Positions 11,422 through 20,228 are shown, numbered from the stretch's first letter. The stretch: 64,000 nt of DNA from an uncultured Porphyromonadaceae bacterium (GCA_947649495.1 CANSRU010000012.1:1-64000); one strand, 5' to 3'. Notes: generated by a model not told the origin, from the sequence alone. A program made the numbers and translations.

Positions 11422-13311
11422 ATGAGCGATGTTATACGATTATTGCCCGATTCGGTAGCCAATCAGATTGCTGCCGGAGAAGTGATACAGCGTCCTGCGT
11501 CTGTGGTGAAGGAGCTTGTGGAGAATGCCGTGGACGCCGGGGCAAAAAGCATTCAGGTGATAATAAAGGATGCCGGCCGCACGCTGATTCAGATAGTGGA
11601 TGACGGTTGCGGCATGAGCGATACGGATGCCCGGTTGGCTTTTGAACGGCATGCTACATCGAAAATAGAGCAGGCCTCCGATTTGTTCTCATTGCATACC
11701 ATGGGGTTCAGAGGTGAGGCACTGGCCTCTATCGCGGCGGTAGCTCAGATTGATTTACGCACAAGAGTGCGCAGCAGTGATATCGGTACGAGGATTCTTA
11801 TTTCCGGCTCTAAAGTTGAGTCGCAGGAACCTGAAGCATGCGCCCCGGGGTGTAACATGATGGTGAAAAATCTGTTTTTCAATGTGCCGGCACGCCGCAA
11901 ATTTCTGAAAAAGGATACCGTGGAGTTCAGCAACATCGCAAGGGAGTTTGAACGGATGGCGTTGGTGAACCATTCTGTTGAGCTCACACTTGTGCATAAC
12001 GATGTTACAGTGCATAAGCTATTGCCATCCTCATTGAAGCAACGAATTGCCGATTTGTTTGGCAAGTCGCTCGATAAGCAGCTTATACCGGTAGCCACAT
12101 CAACATCGATAGTCACCATCGATGGGTTTATAAGCCGTCCGGAATATGCCAGAAAGCGCAATGCCCTGCAGTATCTCACTGTGAACGGACGCCACATGCG
12201 TCATCCATATTTTCATAAAGCAGTGATGCAATGCTATGCTCCACTCATGGCTTCGGACGACCAACCTAACTATTTCCTGAACTTCAATGTCGATCCTCAG
12301 ACAATAGATGTAAACATCCATCCCACCAAGAATGAAATAAAGTTTGAGAATGAGGCTGCGATATGGCAGATTCTGACAGCTGCTGTAAAGGAGTCGCTCG
12401 GACGGTTCAATGTAGTGCCCGGAATTGATTTCGATGTGGATGATGCACCCGATATACCGGTGTTTAATCCCAACGCTAATGGTGAGCATGGTGTGGAGTT
12501 GGATAATTCTTACAATCCTTTTGCTGCATCCGTGCCGGTTACTCCACCGGTCAGCAGGCGTAGCTCCGGTGTTTCGGGCGATTCGTTGCGTTCCACTGGT
12601 GTAAGTTCCGACTGGGATAAACTTTATGCCGGATTTATGTCGTCATCTTCCGAAAAAGAGGAACTGGGCAGTAAATTGAATGTGATGGATGAAAAAGCCG
12701 ACAGCCCCGAATTGCCGTTTGATGATGAACCGGTGGTGGCAGCAGCTCCCGACGCGGCGACCATTCAGATTAAAAACCGCTATATAATGGCTTCGTCGGC
12801 ATCGGGCGTGATGGTCATAGATCAGTATCGGGCTCACGTGAAGGTGTTGTTTGAGCGATATAAGGATATGCTGGCTAATGGAGATGCTCCATCTCAGCGT
12901 ATGATGTTTCCGGAAGTTGTCGATATGACACCCGCGCAGAGCGATATGATGGCCGATATCAAGGATATGGTGGAGGCATATGGATTTGAACTCTCATATC
13001 TGGGCGACAATAGCTGGAGCATAATTTCCATGCCGTCAATGCTCGGCACGGCATCGCCGGTAAGTGTGCTTATGCGTATTGTTGACGATGCTGTTGATGG
13101 CGCCGGAGAATTATCGGCCGGTGTTTCCGACCGCATAGCGCTATCCATGGCGCGGAGCGCTGCTATAAGGAGCGGACAGCAGCTTAATGCTGAGGAACGT
13201 GAGCATCTGATGGCGTCATTGCTCAAGCTCCCTATGCCAAATTATACGCCCGACGGACTTTCTATAATAAGTGTGATAACAACTGATGATATAGCCAAGT
13301 TGTTTCAATAG
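11422..13311 (+). CDS. mutL: DNA mismatch repair protein MutL
   Basis: MutL (629 residues), the GHKL-ATPase matchmaker of mismatch repair. N-terminal motifs are clear: VIQRPASVVKELVENAVDAG, DDGCGM, RHATSKI and RGEALASI. A variable linker occupies ~335-440 and a C-terminal dimerisation domain follows. The endonuclease motifs of MutL-alpha-type proteins are altered: DQHAxxER reads DQYRAHVK, the ACHGxxR-like segment reads ARSAAIR, and CPHGRP reads TPDGLS. This copy is therefore unlikely to nick DNA by the usual metal site. Confidence 0.96.
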   Translation: MSDVIRLLPDSVANQIAAGEVIQRPASVVKELVENAVDAGAKSIQVIIKDAGRTLIQIVDDGCGMSDTDARLAFERHATSKIEQASDLFSLHTMGFRGEALASIAAVAQIDLRTRVRSSDIGTRILISGSKVESQEPEACAPGCNMMVKNLFFNVPARRKFLKKDTVEFSNIAREFERMALVNHSVELTLVHNDVTVHKLLPSSLKQRIADLFGKSLDKQLIPVATSTSIVTIDGFISRPEYARKRNALQYLTVNGRHMRHPYFHKAVMQCYAPLMASDDQPNYFLNFNVDPQTIDVNIHPTKNEIKFENEAAIWQILTAAVKESLGRFNVVPGIDFDVDDAPDIPVFNPNANGEHGVELDNSYNPFAASVPVTPPVSRRSSGVSGDSLRSTGVSSDWDKLYAGFMSSSSEKEELGSKLNVMDEKADSPELPFDDEPVVAAAPDAATIQIKNRYIMASSASGVMVIDQYRAHVKVLFERYKDMLANGDAPSQRMMFPEVVDMTPAQSDMMADIKDMVEAYGFELSYLGDNSWSIISMPSMLGTASPVSVLMRIVDDAVDGAGELSAGVSDRIALSMARSAAIRSGQQLNAEEREHLMASLLKLPMPNYTPDGLSIISVITTDDIAKLFQ

Positions 13312-13334
13312 AATGTCTGATTTGTGAGTTTAAG

Positions 13335-13366
13335 TTTGATGAATTAATTAAAGTTGACTATTTTTG
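13335..13366 (+). promoter_or_regulatory. Promoter of the HU-SPOR gene (leaderless)
   Basis: TTTG (13335-13338), 20 bp, TATTTTTG (13359-13366): full consensus. Five nt then separate the box from GTG 13372, the same spacing as at plsC, so the mRNA should start at the GTG. Confidence 0.7.
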
Positions 13367-13371
13367 TACTC

Positions 13372-14331
13372 GTGGTAACTATAATAGAACATATTCAATA
13401 CCTTTTGTGCCATCACGACTGTGTGGTGGTGGAGGGGCTTGGCGCGTTTGTTGCGTGTCGCCGTCCGGCTTACATCGATGCGGATCTGGCTCGCTTCATG
13501 CCTCCGGGTCGTGACCTGGGGTTCAACAGTGTGCTTGTGCACGACGATGGACTTCTTGCCGGTTCGATAGCTCGTCGCGAGAATGTTGGGTACGATGTCG
13601 CTAAATCCATTATAGAACGGGATGTGGAGCTTATCCGTAACCGTATGGAGGTGGGAAGCGTGTTCTGTATTCCACGTATTGGCGAACTTTCAATGTCGCG
13701 GACTGGGACCATAGAGTTTGTGCCCGTGGCTGATGATGACGCGATGTTCGGCGCCAGTCTCGATAAGTTGCCTGTTGTCAGTCTGCCGAGTGTGGAGATT
13801 GCATCGAAACAAGAATCCCGGGTGAATATCCTTGAGGTGGCTCCGCGCGGATGGCGTCAGCGCACGGCGTCAGCGCTTAAATATGCGGCTTCTGTAGCCA
13901 TTTTGTTGGGGCTGGGATTTGTAGCATCTACTCCTTTGGTTGTGGATAAGGAGAATGTGGATTTTGCTTCCATCTCCATTCCTCAGGTCAGTGCATCATC
14001 CAATGCGTTTGTATATAACGATGGTGATGATGACGGGCGAGCGTTGTTTATACGCAAGCCGGCAGAGGATACAGCTGCTTTCGGAGATATCAAAAAGCAA
14101 GAAAAAGATTACGGCTATTATCTGATAGTAGGCTCATGCGCAAGCCGCAGTGAGGCTGAGCGCTTTATGTCGCGCATGGGCGATGAACGTATGCGGGTGG
14201 TGCGTGGCGATGGACGTTATCGTGTGTATGTTGCTGCCGGAGATACATACAGCGGAATGTACTCCTATAGAATGTCAGACCCGCAACTTTTGGAGAAATA
14301 TCCTGATGCTTGGATTTATCATAGAAAATAA
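13372..14331 (+). CDS. HU-like (CCDC81-type) and SPOR domain membrane protein
   Basis: A 319-residue protein found typically in Bacteroidetes. Residues ~1-115 resemble the HU-CCDC81 tandem (IEHIQYLLCHHDCVVVEGLGAFVA, then RRENVGYDVAKSIIERDVELIRNRM). A single membrane segment follows (ALKYAASVAILLGLGFVAS, ~165-190), then a linker and a C-terminal SPOR domain (YYLIVGSCASRSEAERFM to the end), which binds denuded septal peptidoglycan. The topology suggests a cytosolic HU-like part tied to a periplasmic septum-binding part. I use GTG 13372; a TTG at 13354 would lie inside the promoter. Confidence 0.82.
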   Translation: MVTIIEHIQYLLCHHDCVVVEGLGAFVACRRPAYIDADLARFMPPGRDLGFNSVLVHDDGLLAGSIARRENVGYDVAKSIIERDVELIRNRMEVGSVFCIPRIGELSMSRTGTIEFVPVADDDAMFGASLDKLPVVSLPSVEIASKQESRVNILEVAPRGWRQRTASALKYAASVAILLGLGFVASTPLVVDKENVDFASISIPQVSASSNAFVYNDGDDDGRALFIRKPAEDTAAFGDIKKQEKDYGYYLIVGSCASRSEAERFMSRMGDERMRVVRGDGRYRVYVAAGDTYSGMYSYRMSDPQLLEKYPDAWIYHRK

Positions 14332-14350
14332 GAATATAATGAAAAATGAT

Positions 14351-14380
14351 GAGGGGCACCGTTATCGGCGCCCCTCGTTT
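14351..14380. terminator. Bidirectional terminator between convergent genes
   Basis: GAGGGGC (14351-14357) pairs with GCCCCTC (14370-14376), with an inner CCG/CGG pair and TTAT loop. The plus side runs into GTTTCTT and the minus side into ATCATTTTT. It serves the HU-SPOR gene and the GH95 gene. Confidence 0.75.
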
Positions 14381-14405
14381 CTTATGCTATTTGCAGGTGG
14401 ATGAT

Positions 14406-16880
14406 TTATTTGAGTTTTACTGCAGTGAGAGCTCCGGTTTCAGGATTGCGGCTTACAGTATAGATGCCATCGGGTTCAGTCTCGAATTCTATTTTTGAAC
14501 CATTGTAGTATGCTGTGCATTTCTCGCCGGCTTTGGATGTTATTGTGGCTTTGTCAAGTTTACCGTCGGCGTATTCTATGTCGACCGCGAAGTTTCCACG
14601 GGCCAATAGACCGGTGACACTGCCGTTGATCCATTCCGAAGGCAGAGCCGGAAGCAGATGCAGCATTCCATTATGGCTTTGAAGCAGCAGTTCGGCCACA
14701 CCGGCTGTTCCACCGAAATTGCCGTCAATCTGGAATGGCGGATGCATGTCCCACATGTTGTCGGCAGTGCCGTTTTTGATTAGATTCCGGAACAAGGTGT
14801 ATGCATGGTCGCCATCAAGAAGTCGCGCCCAGTGGTTGAGCTTCCATCCCATGCTCCATCCGGTGGCTGCGTCGCCACGTTGTCTGAGGGTCTCCTTGCA
14901 GGCGTTGACCAGAGCAGTGTCTGATAGCGCATTGATTGTGGTGCCGGGATGCAGGCCAAACAGATGGTTGGTGTGGCGGTGTCGGTCGTTGTATTCGTCG
15001 ATGTCGTTGTACCATTCCTGTAGCTGTCCGTAGCGGCCTATTTTGTATGGATATATGCTTTCCAATTTTTCGGTCCATTCTTCGATTGATGCGGAGTCCG
15101 TGCCGAGTATGTGGGCTGCCGCTATAGCTTCAGTCAGCACTTCACGCGTCACTGCATTGGCATACGTTGCGCCGAGGTCGCAAGGGCCGTGCTCGGGAGA
15201 ATACGATGGTGCTGAGGTGTATGTTCCGTTATGCTTATAGAGTAGGTCGGATACGAAGTCGGCACTTGCCTTTATTATCGGATAACCAGTATCGCGGAGC
15301 CAATCCTTGTCGCGGGTGTAGTCGTAATATTCCCATATCTGGGTGGTGAGCCACGGGCCGGCCATAGGATTGTAGTTCCACGACATTCCTGAAGAATTGA
15401 GGGGGGCTGTGAAACCGAAAATGTTGGTTGATACCTCGGCGGTCCATCCACGTGCGCCGTAGTAGGATTTTGCTGTCAGTTCTCCCGGCTTGATAAGTCC
15501 GCGCACATAATCTATGAATGGTTGGTGACATTCCAATAGATTGGTGCAAGTTGCGGGCCAATAGTTCATCTGGAGATTTATATTGTTGTGGTAGTCCACA
15601 CGCCAGGGACCATCGGAGTTGTTGTGCCACAGCCCCTGCAGATTGGCCGGCATATTGCCCTTGCGGGAGCTTGAAATCAGCAGGTAGCGGCCATATTGGA
15701 AATATTGTTGCTCAAGTTCATGGTCGAGCGCTCCGCGCCGATAATTCTTTAATCGTTCGGGGGTGGGCAGATTGGCGAATTTCTTATCGGGATTAATCTT
15801 GATTTTTACGCGGTTGAAAAGATTGGAGTAGTCGTCTATATGTGCCGCATAGAGCTGTTTATAGCTCTTTTTGCAAGCTGAGTTTATTATCTGTACCACA
15901 TTTTCAGCCGGGTTGACTCCTACGAATGTGGCCGGGTCTGACATGTCGGGGTCGAAATTCATTTTGTAGTCAGTGTCGGCGGCCAGAATGAACTCAATGT
16001 CTTTGGCTCCGGACACAGTGATGGTTCCATTCTTAATGTCGGTTTTCACCTTGCCGCCACCTATAGTCCGGGCCGCTACGCAAAGCGCCCATTTCATGCC
16101 GTTGCCGTCAAGCAAACCATTGTAAAGCAGTGTGCCTTTAGAGGGCGATGCCGTCGCTGAAATATGTTGCGGGGTGTTGAATGCGAAGGTGAGATTCTGC
16201 GGCTTGCCTGAGGATGTGAACCGCCACACCATCACGCTGTCGGGATAGGAACAGAAGTAATACCGGTGGTATTTTGTTCCGTCAGATTCAAATTGAACCA
16301 CAGCCATTGACCGGTCCATGTTGAGTATCCTTTTATAGTCGGATATGTTGTCCTCGTCAATACCGGTGGATATGTATGCCTCGCCAAGTGTTGTGAATAC
16401 ACCGAAACGGTTGCGGTCGTAGTCAATGTTGCCTCGGTAATACTCTGTAACCAGACTGTCGGCTGTGCGTTCGTTACCGTTTGTGAGTTGCGTCCTTATC
16501 TCGGCGAGCGTCTCAGGGGCTACAGTCCGATTCATGTTCCAATATTCCCGGACACCGGTACCCGGCCCGCCTTTCCACAGCGTTTTCTCATTGAGCACTA
16601 TGCGCTCCCGACCTATGGAGCCGAGAATCGTGGCTCCGAACGAGCCGTTGCCGATAGGGAATGACCTGCGTTCCCATAAACTGTCGGGGTTGGTGTCGGT
16701 GGCGCTGAAATCATTGGTCAACCAAATTCCGGCGCCTTCGGTAGAAGAATTGGGCGTGTCAAACCAGAGGGCATTGCCTGAAGTGTAGTCGGTAGTGTCG
16801 GTTGTCTCTATTCGCGGTGACGAGAAGCTCAGCATGGATATGCCGCACAGAAGCAAGGTCGGGATTCGTAAGTTGCTCAT
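14406..16880 (-). CDS. GH95-family alpha-L-fucosidase (periplasmic type)
   Basis: An 824-residue GH95 glycosidase that should release L-fucose, most likely alpha-1,2-linked as in host mucin glycans. Visible family motifs: WERRSFPIGNGSFGA and LNEKTLWKGGP near the N-terminus, NNINLQMNYWPA (with the paired Asn of the active site), APSYSPEHG (Glu), and PPFQIDGNFGG (Asp). A signal peptide (IPTLLLCGISMLSFSS) is present but no T9SS tail, so it is probably periplasmic. The start is ATG 16880; an upstream TTG is possible but unneeded. A close paralogue lies at 41308-45849. Confidence 0.92.
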   Translation of the reverse strand: MSNLRIPTLLLCGISMLSFSSPRIETTDTTDYTSGNALWFDTPNSSTEGAGIWLTNDFSATDTNPDSLWERRSFPIGNGSFGATILGSIGRERIVLNEKTLWKGGPGTGVREYWNMNRTVAPETLAEIRTQLTNGNERTADSLVTEYYRGNIDYDRNRFGVFTTLGEAYISTGIDEDNISDYKRILNMDRSMAVVQFESDGTKYHRYYFCSYPDSVMVWRFTSSGKPQNLTFAFNTPQHISATASPSKGTLLYNGLLDGNGMKWALCVAARTIGGGKVKTDIKNGTITVSGAKDIEFILAADTDYKMNFDPDMSDPATFVGVNPAENVVQIINSACKKSYKQLYAAHIDDYSNLFNRVKIKINPDKKFANLPTPERLKNYRRGALDHELEQQYFQYGRYLLISSSRKGNMPANLQGLWHNNSDGPWRVDYHNNINLQMNYWPATCTNLLECHQPFIDYVRGLIKPGELTAKSYYGARGWTAEVSTNIFGFTAPLNSSGMSWNYNPMAGPWLTTQIWEYYDYTRDKDWLRDTGYPIIKASADFVSDLLYKHNGTYTSAPSYSPEHGPCDLGATYANAVTREVLTEAIAAAHILGTDSASIEEWTEKLESIYPYKIGRYGQLQEWYNDIDEYNDRHRHTNHLFGLHPGTTINALSDTALVNACKETLRQRGDAATGWSMGWKLNHWARLLDGDHAYTLFRNLIKNGTADNMWDMHPPFQIDGNFGGTAGVAELLLQSHNGMLHLLPALPSEWINGSVTGLLARGNFAVDIEYADGKLDKATITSKAGEKCTAYYNGSKIEFETEPDGIYTVSRNPETGALTAVKLK

Positions 16881-16933
16881 GGAAAGATAGGTCAATAATG
16901 TTGTCTCTATTATGGAATAATCCGTATTCCATA

Positions 16934-16970
16934 CAAAGATACGCTTTTTTGGTAATAATGATTAAATTTG
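16934..16970. promoter_or_regulatory. Divergent promoters of the GH95 and nitroreductase genes
   Basis: The minus-strand -7 box TATCTTTG (16941-16934) and the plus-strand -7 box TAAATTTG (16963-16970) face away from each other, 21 bp apart. The TAAA at 16963-16966 also reads as TTTA, a near -33 element for the minus promoter, so the two promoters overlap and may compete. Confidence 0.5.
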
Positions 16971-17002
16971 CACCATACAATAATGAACTAACCGTTGACT
17001 AT

Positions 17003-17545
17003 ATGGAAAATCTGCATGAGCTGCTGGTGCGTCGCCACAGCATTAGAAAATATACCGCCGAACCTGTATCGGCAGAAGATGTTAAACTGATTCTTGAGGC
17101 GGCTCTTCTTGCCCCGACGTCCAAGAGCAGCAGGTCGTGGCAATTTATCGCTGTCGATGACAAGTCAATGCTTGAACGTCTCGCCGAGTGTAAGCCGGCC
17201 GGTGCTTTGCCTGTGGCCCGCTGCCCTCTTGCCATTGTGGTGGCAGGCGATCCGACATTGTCTGACCCATGGGTGGAAGACGCCTCTATTGCTGCTGCAT
17301 TCATGCAGCTTCAGGCTGAGGACCTCGGTCTTGGCTCGTGTTGGATTCAGGTGCGCGGTCGTTTCACGGCCGACGGTATTCCTTCTGAGGAATATGTCCA
17401 GCAGTTGCTCGGGATGCCCGATACAATGCCTGTGCTGTGTATAGTGACTTTCGGGCATAAGGATGAGGAGCGTCGTCCGGTGGACACCTCCAAACTTTTG
17501 TGGGAAAAGGTTCATATAGGCCAATGGAATCCGGCGCAGGAATGA
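17003..17545 (+). CDS. Nitroreductase-family flavoprotein
   Basis: A 180-residue FMN-dependent nitroreductase-like protein. The N-terminus LHELLVRRHSIRKYTAEPVS has the family's R-R-S-[IV]-R-x-[FY] FMN-binding motif, followed by AALLAPTSKSSRSWQFIAVDD and a DLGLGSCWIQVRG segment. It should use NAD(P)H to reduce a small substrate that cannot be named from sequence. ATG 17003 gives the usual N-terminus; the longer frame begins in the divergent GH95 gene. It heads an operon in which the next ATG overlaps its stop codon (ATGA). Confidence 0.88.
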   Translation: MENLHELLVRRHSIRKYTAEPVSAEDVKLILEAALLAPTSKSSRSWQFIAVDDKSMLERLAECKPAGALPVARCPLAIVVAGDPTLSDPWVEDASIAAAFMQLQAEDLGLGSCWIQVRGRFTADGIPSEEYVQQLLGMPDTMPVLCIVTFGHKDEERRPVDTSKLLWEKVHIGQWNPAQE

Positions 17546-18321
17546 AACCTCTGAAGGCAGTGGTAATTGGGTCGGGTAATGTTGCCAGTGCTGTTGCCCC
17601 GGCTCTCGAGAAGGCAGGTGCTATTAGCGTGGAATGTGTCTACAGTCCGACACCGGGCCATGCTGCCACGCTTGCCGAGAAGCTGCATGGAGCCTCGGCT
17701 GTGTCTGAGGTTCAGGATATACCGGCCGATGCCGAACTGTATCTGCTTGCGGTAAAGGACGATGCCATAGCACATCTTGCCACGGTATTGAAACCTAATG
17801 GCGCGGTATGGTTGCATACATCCGGGGGAGTGGACTGTTCTGTTTTGTCGTCGCTGACATCCGATTATGGAGTGTTTTATCCGTTGCAGACTTTCTCAAA
17901 GGGAGTTGAGGTGGATTTGTCGGTAGTGCCGGTGTTTGTCGAAGGTTCTACATCCGTGGCATTGGACGTGGCGAAAAGATTGGCTCATGCCATATCTGAT
18001 AATGTGCATGAAGCTGATGGAGCGACACGCTGTAAACTGCATGCCGCGGCAGTGTTCGCATGCAACTTTACCAACCACTTGTGGGCTGTGGCCGATGATG
18101 TGCTCCGGCGTGAGGCCGGAGTGGACATACATGTGCTTGAGCCATTGCTGCGGGAGACCTTGCGCAAGGCTATGCTGGTGCGTCCCGCCGATGCCCAGAC
18201 GGGTCCGGCAGTGCGTGGCGACGTGAATGTGATGGAAAAGCATGCCGCATTGCTTGCCGGGGATGAGGCGGAGATGTATCGTTATCTGTCACGGCATATA
18301 ATGGATTACTATAAGCGTTGA
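17542..18321 (+). CDS. Rossmann-like / DUF2520 domain protein
   Basis: A 259-residue protein with an N-terminal dinucleotide-binding fold (KAVVIGSGNVASAVAPAL, GxGxxA pattern) and a C-terminal helical DUF2520 region (CKLHAAAVFACNFTNHLWAVADDVL). It is related to F420/NADP-dependent oxidoreductases and ketopantoate-reductase-like proteins; the substrate is unknown. I start at ATG 17542, whose ATGA overlaps the nitroreductase stop, rather than at 17524 or 17500. It precedes a KdsC-like gene by 6 bp. Confidence 0.82.
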   Translation: MKPLKAVVIGSGNVASAVAPALEKAGAISVECVYSPTPGHAATLAEKLHGASAVSEVQDIPADAELYLLAVKDDAIAHLATVLKPNGAVWLHTSGGVDCSVLSSLTSDYGVFYPLQTFSKGVEVDLSVVPVFVEGSTSVALDVAKRLAHAISDNVHEADGATRCKLHAAAVFACNFTNHLWAVADDVLRREAGVDIHVLEPLLRETLRKAMLVRPADAQTGPAVRGDVNVMEKHAALLAGDEAEMYRYLSRHIMDYYKR

Positions 18322-18327
18322 CGAATT

Positions 18328-18852
18328 ATGAGCTCGATTAACTACGACCTGAAGAAGATACGTGGGGTGGTGTTTGATGTCGATGGTGTCCTTTCGCCGT
18401 CCACCATATCGCTGAGCGGCGATGGCGAGCCACTGCGTATGGTCAATGTCAAGGATGGTTACGCCATGCAGCTTGCCGTGAAGTGCGGTCTGCGACTGGC
18501 CATAATAACCGGCGCCGATAGTAAAGGAGTGGATGTCCGTTATCGAAATCTTGGCATAACCGATGTCTATATGGGGGTCTCGAAAAAAGTAGATCTCCTT
18601 TTACGCTGGATGGCGGAACAGGGATTGGCTCCCGATGAGGTGGCATACGTGGGCGATGATGTCCCCGACTACGAGGCCATGCAGTGCGTGGGGCTTAAAG
18701 TGGCTCCTGCCGATGCCTGTACTGACATAAAGGGGATGGCCGATTATATATCGCCGGTGGCCGGTGGCTATGGTGTGGCGCGCGACCTGCTTGAGCAGAC
18801 GTTACGTGCCAAAGGAAGTTGGATGAACAGTGATAATGCATTTGGTTGGTGA
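18328..18852 (+). CDS. HAD phosphatase, KdsC-like (KDO-8-phosphate phosphatase)
   Basis: A 174-residue cap-less HAD phosphatase of the KdsC type. Motif I VVFDVDGVLSP, motif II AIITGAD, and motif IV VAYVGDDVPDYEAM are intact, and the length matches KdsC (~170-190). It should hydrolyse KDO-8-phosphate to KDO for lipid A core synthesis. Low-specificity members exist in this family, so no symbol is given. The gene is tightly linked to maf, with 1 nt between stop and start. Confidence 0.85.
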   Translation: MSSINYDLKKIRGVVFDVDGVLSPSTISLSGDGEPLRMVNVKDGYAMQLAVKCGLRLAIITGADSKGVDVRYRNLGITDVYMGVSKKVDLLLRWMAEQGLAPDEVAYVGDDVPDYEAMQCVGLKVAPADACTDIKGMADYISPVAGGYGVARDLLEQTLRAKGSWMNSDNAFGW

Positions 18853-18853
18853 T

Positions 18854-19456
18854 ATGGAACAGACAGGAGTGCTTGACAATCTTTCCGGACGAAAGATAAT
18901 ACTCGCAAGCGGTTCGCCACGGCGCCGTGAATTGTTGTCGCAGCTAGGGCTCGATTTTGAGGTTAAGAGCGCCGGTGATGTCGACGAAACATTCGCCCCT
19001 GACACACCCGCCGACGAGGTGGCGGGAATGCTGGCCCGCCGTAAGGGGCAGTGTTATCGCCAACGGTGTATGAAGCCCGACGAGGTGGTGATTACCGCCG
19101 ATACGGTTGTGGTGGTGGATGGAAAGGTGTTTGGTAAACCGGTTGATGCTACCGATGCCGTGCGCATGCTCCGCACATTGTCAGGTAGGGTTCACAGTGT
19201 GGTGACAGGTGTCAATATTGAATGGGCGGGAGGTTCGATGTGCCGTTCAGCCCATACCTCCGTGGAGTTCGCCGAACTTACCGATGCCGAGATTGCATAT
19301 TATGTCGAACGTTATCGCCCGATGGACAAAGCCGGCGCCTACGGCATCCAGGAATGGATAGGATGCATAGGCGTGAAGCATATCTCAGGCAGCTACTACA
19401 ATGTGATGGGCCTCCCCCTCCATCTTCTCTACACCATGCTCCGTCAAGTCCGCTGA
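18854..19456 (+). CDS. maf: Maf-family nucleotide pyrophosphatase
   Basis: A 200-residue Maf/YhdE-type protein that hydrolyses non-canonical or excess nucleoside triphosphates to monophosphates. The N-terminal ILASGSPRRRELL motif, DETFAPDTPADEVA, TADTVVVVDGKVFGKP and the KAGAYGIQEW region are all conserved. ATG 18854, 1 nt after the preceding stop, is preferred to the overlapping GTG 18830. It is the last gene of the nitroreductase-DUF2520-kdsC-maf operon. Confidence 0.93.
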   Translation: MEQTGVLDNLSGRKIILASGSPRRRELLSQLGLDFEVKSAGDVDETFAPDTPADEVAGMLARRKGQCYRQRCMKPDEVVITADTVVVVDGKVFGKPVDATDAVRMLRTLSGRVHSVVTGVNIEWAGGSMCRSAHTSVEFAELTDAEIAYYVERYRPMDKAGAYGIQEWIGCIGVKHISGSYYNVMGLPLHLLYTMLRQVR

Positions 19457-19532
19457 AAAACCAGTCGTTATTGCATTTGTGTAATACTCCGCATATTATT
19501 CTGTTATGTTTGTTGATTGGAGTTGCTACTTT

Positions 19533-19563
19533 TTTGTGGAAACGAAAAATTGCAGTACATTTG
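19533..19563 (+). promoter_or_regulatory. Promoter upstream of a short leader ORF
   Basis: TTTG (19533-19536), 19 bp, TACATTTG (19556-19563): full consensus. Six nt later is the ATG of a 33-codon ORF. Confidence 0.65.
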
Positions 19564-19569
19564 TGGTTA

Positions 19570-19671
19570 ATGATATATGTGGAGTGTGGTAAAAAGCTCG
19601 GTAAACAATCATTGAGCCGTATGGTGATTTTATTTTTAACAACTAATAAATACTGTATAAATCATAGTTAA
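19570..19671 (+). CDS. Possible 33-residue leader peptide
   Basis: This short ORF starts with ATG at the predicted transcription start and stops (19669-19671) 1 nt before the next gene's ATG. Its product begins MIYVECGKKLGK and has a hydrophobic VILFLT stretch. Position and spacing suggest a leaderless, translationally coupled upstream ORF. I do not recognise a family, and a chance ORF is possible. Confidence 0.3.
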   Translation: MIYVECGKKLGKQSLSRMVILFLTTNKYCINHS

Positions 19672-19672
19672 A

Positions 19673-20068
19673 ATGAACGTAATAATATTGTTTATAGCAA
19701 TTGCATGGGGTGTATTGAATCTCGTTTTATTTTTCAAAATATGGAATATGTGCAATGATGTTGCGGAACTAAAGCAGCGATTACTGCATAGCGAAAATAA
19801 GCCACGCATAAATATGTTGCTTGGTGATAAACATACTGCAGCATTACAAATCAAGACTAAAATCGTAAATAAACTCATCGTTTATGCTGATGATATATCT
19901 CAAAACAAATGTTCCGAAGAATATAGTAATGAGGTGTTTGCGCAAATGGATAAAAATATTGCCATATTAAACGACGTATACAACGACTTGTCTTTAGGAG
20001 AATTGCCAGAACATTTAAAATCACGCGATGCATTCATGGCTTATTATACCAAGTTAAAAAAGTATTAA
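19673..20068 (+). CDS. Hypothetical single-pass membrane protein
   Basis: A 131-residue protein of unknown function. Residues ~3-24 form one membrane segment (NVIILFIAIAWGVLNLVLFFKIW), followed by a Lys/Glu-rich, mostly helical cytosolic or periplasmic part with a possible coiled coil (DVAELKQRLLHSENK). The gene is AT-rich compared with its neighbours, which may point to horizontal origin or weak expression. It is preceded by its own promoter and possible leader peptide and followed by a very long terminator stem. Confidence 0.65.
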   Translation: MNVIILFIAIAWGVLNLVLFFKIWNMCNDVAELKQRLLHSENKPRINMLLGDKHTAALQIKTKIVNKLIVYADDISQNKCSEEYSNEVFAQMDKNIAILNDVYNDLSLGELPEHLKSRDAFMAYYTKLKKY

Positions 20069-20073
20069 CGCAT

Positions 20074-20136
20074 TAATAGTCCAGAAAAGAAACTCCACAG
20101 CAATATGAGCTGTGGAGTTTCTTTTCTGGACTATTA
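20074..20136. terminator. 27-bp perfect inverted repeat, bidirectional terminator
   Basis: Bases 20074-20100 and 20110-20136 are exact reverse complements (27 bp) around a 9-nt loop. The stem includes A-rich and T-rich runs (GAAAAGAAA / TTTCTTTTC), so T-rich sequence follows the GC part in both directions. It sits between convergent genes ending at 20068 and 20229. Confidence 0.75.
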
Positions 20137-20228
20137 GAACTGTTAATTGAGCCTTTTTAGCAATTGACAGCCTGTGTATCTGTTGCAGTCGGAATTTAAT
20201 GCTGGCGTAACGGTCAGGATGTGAGGGT

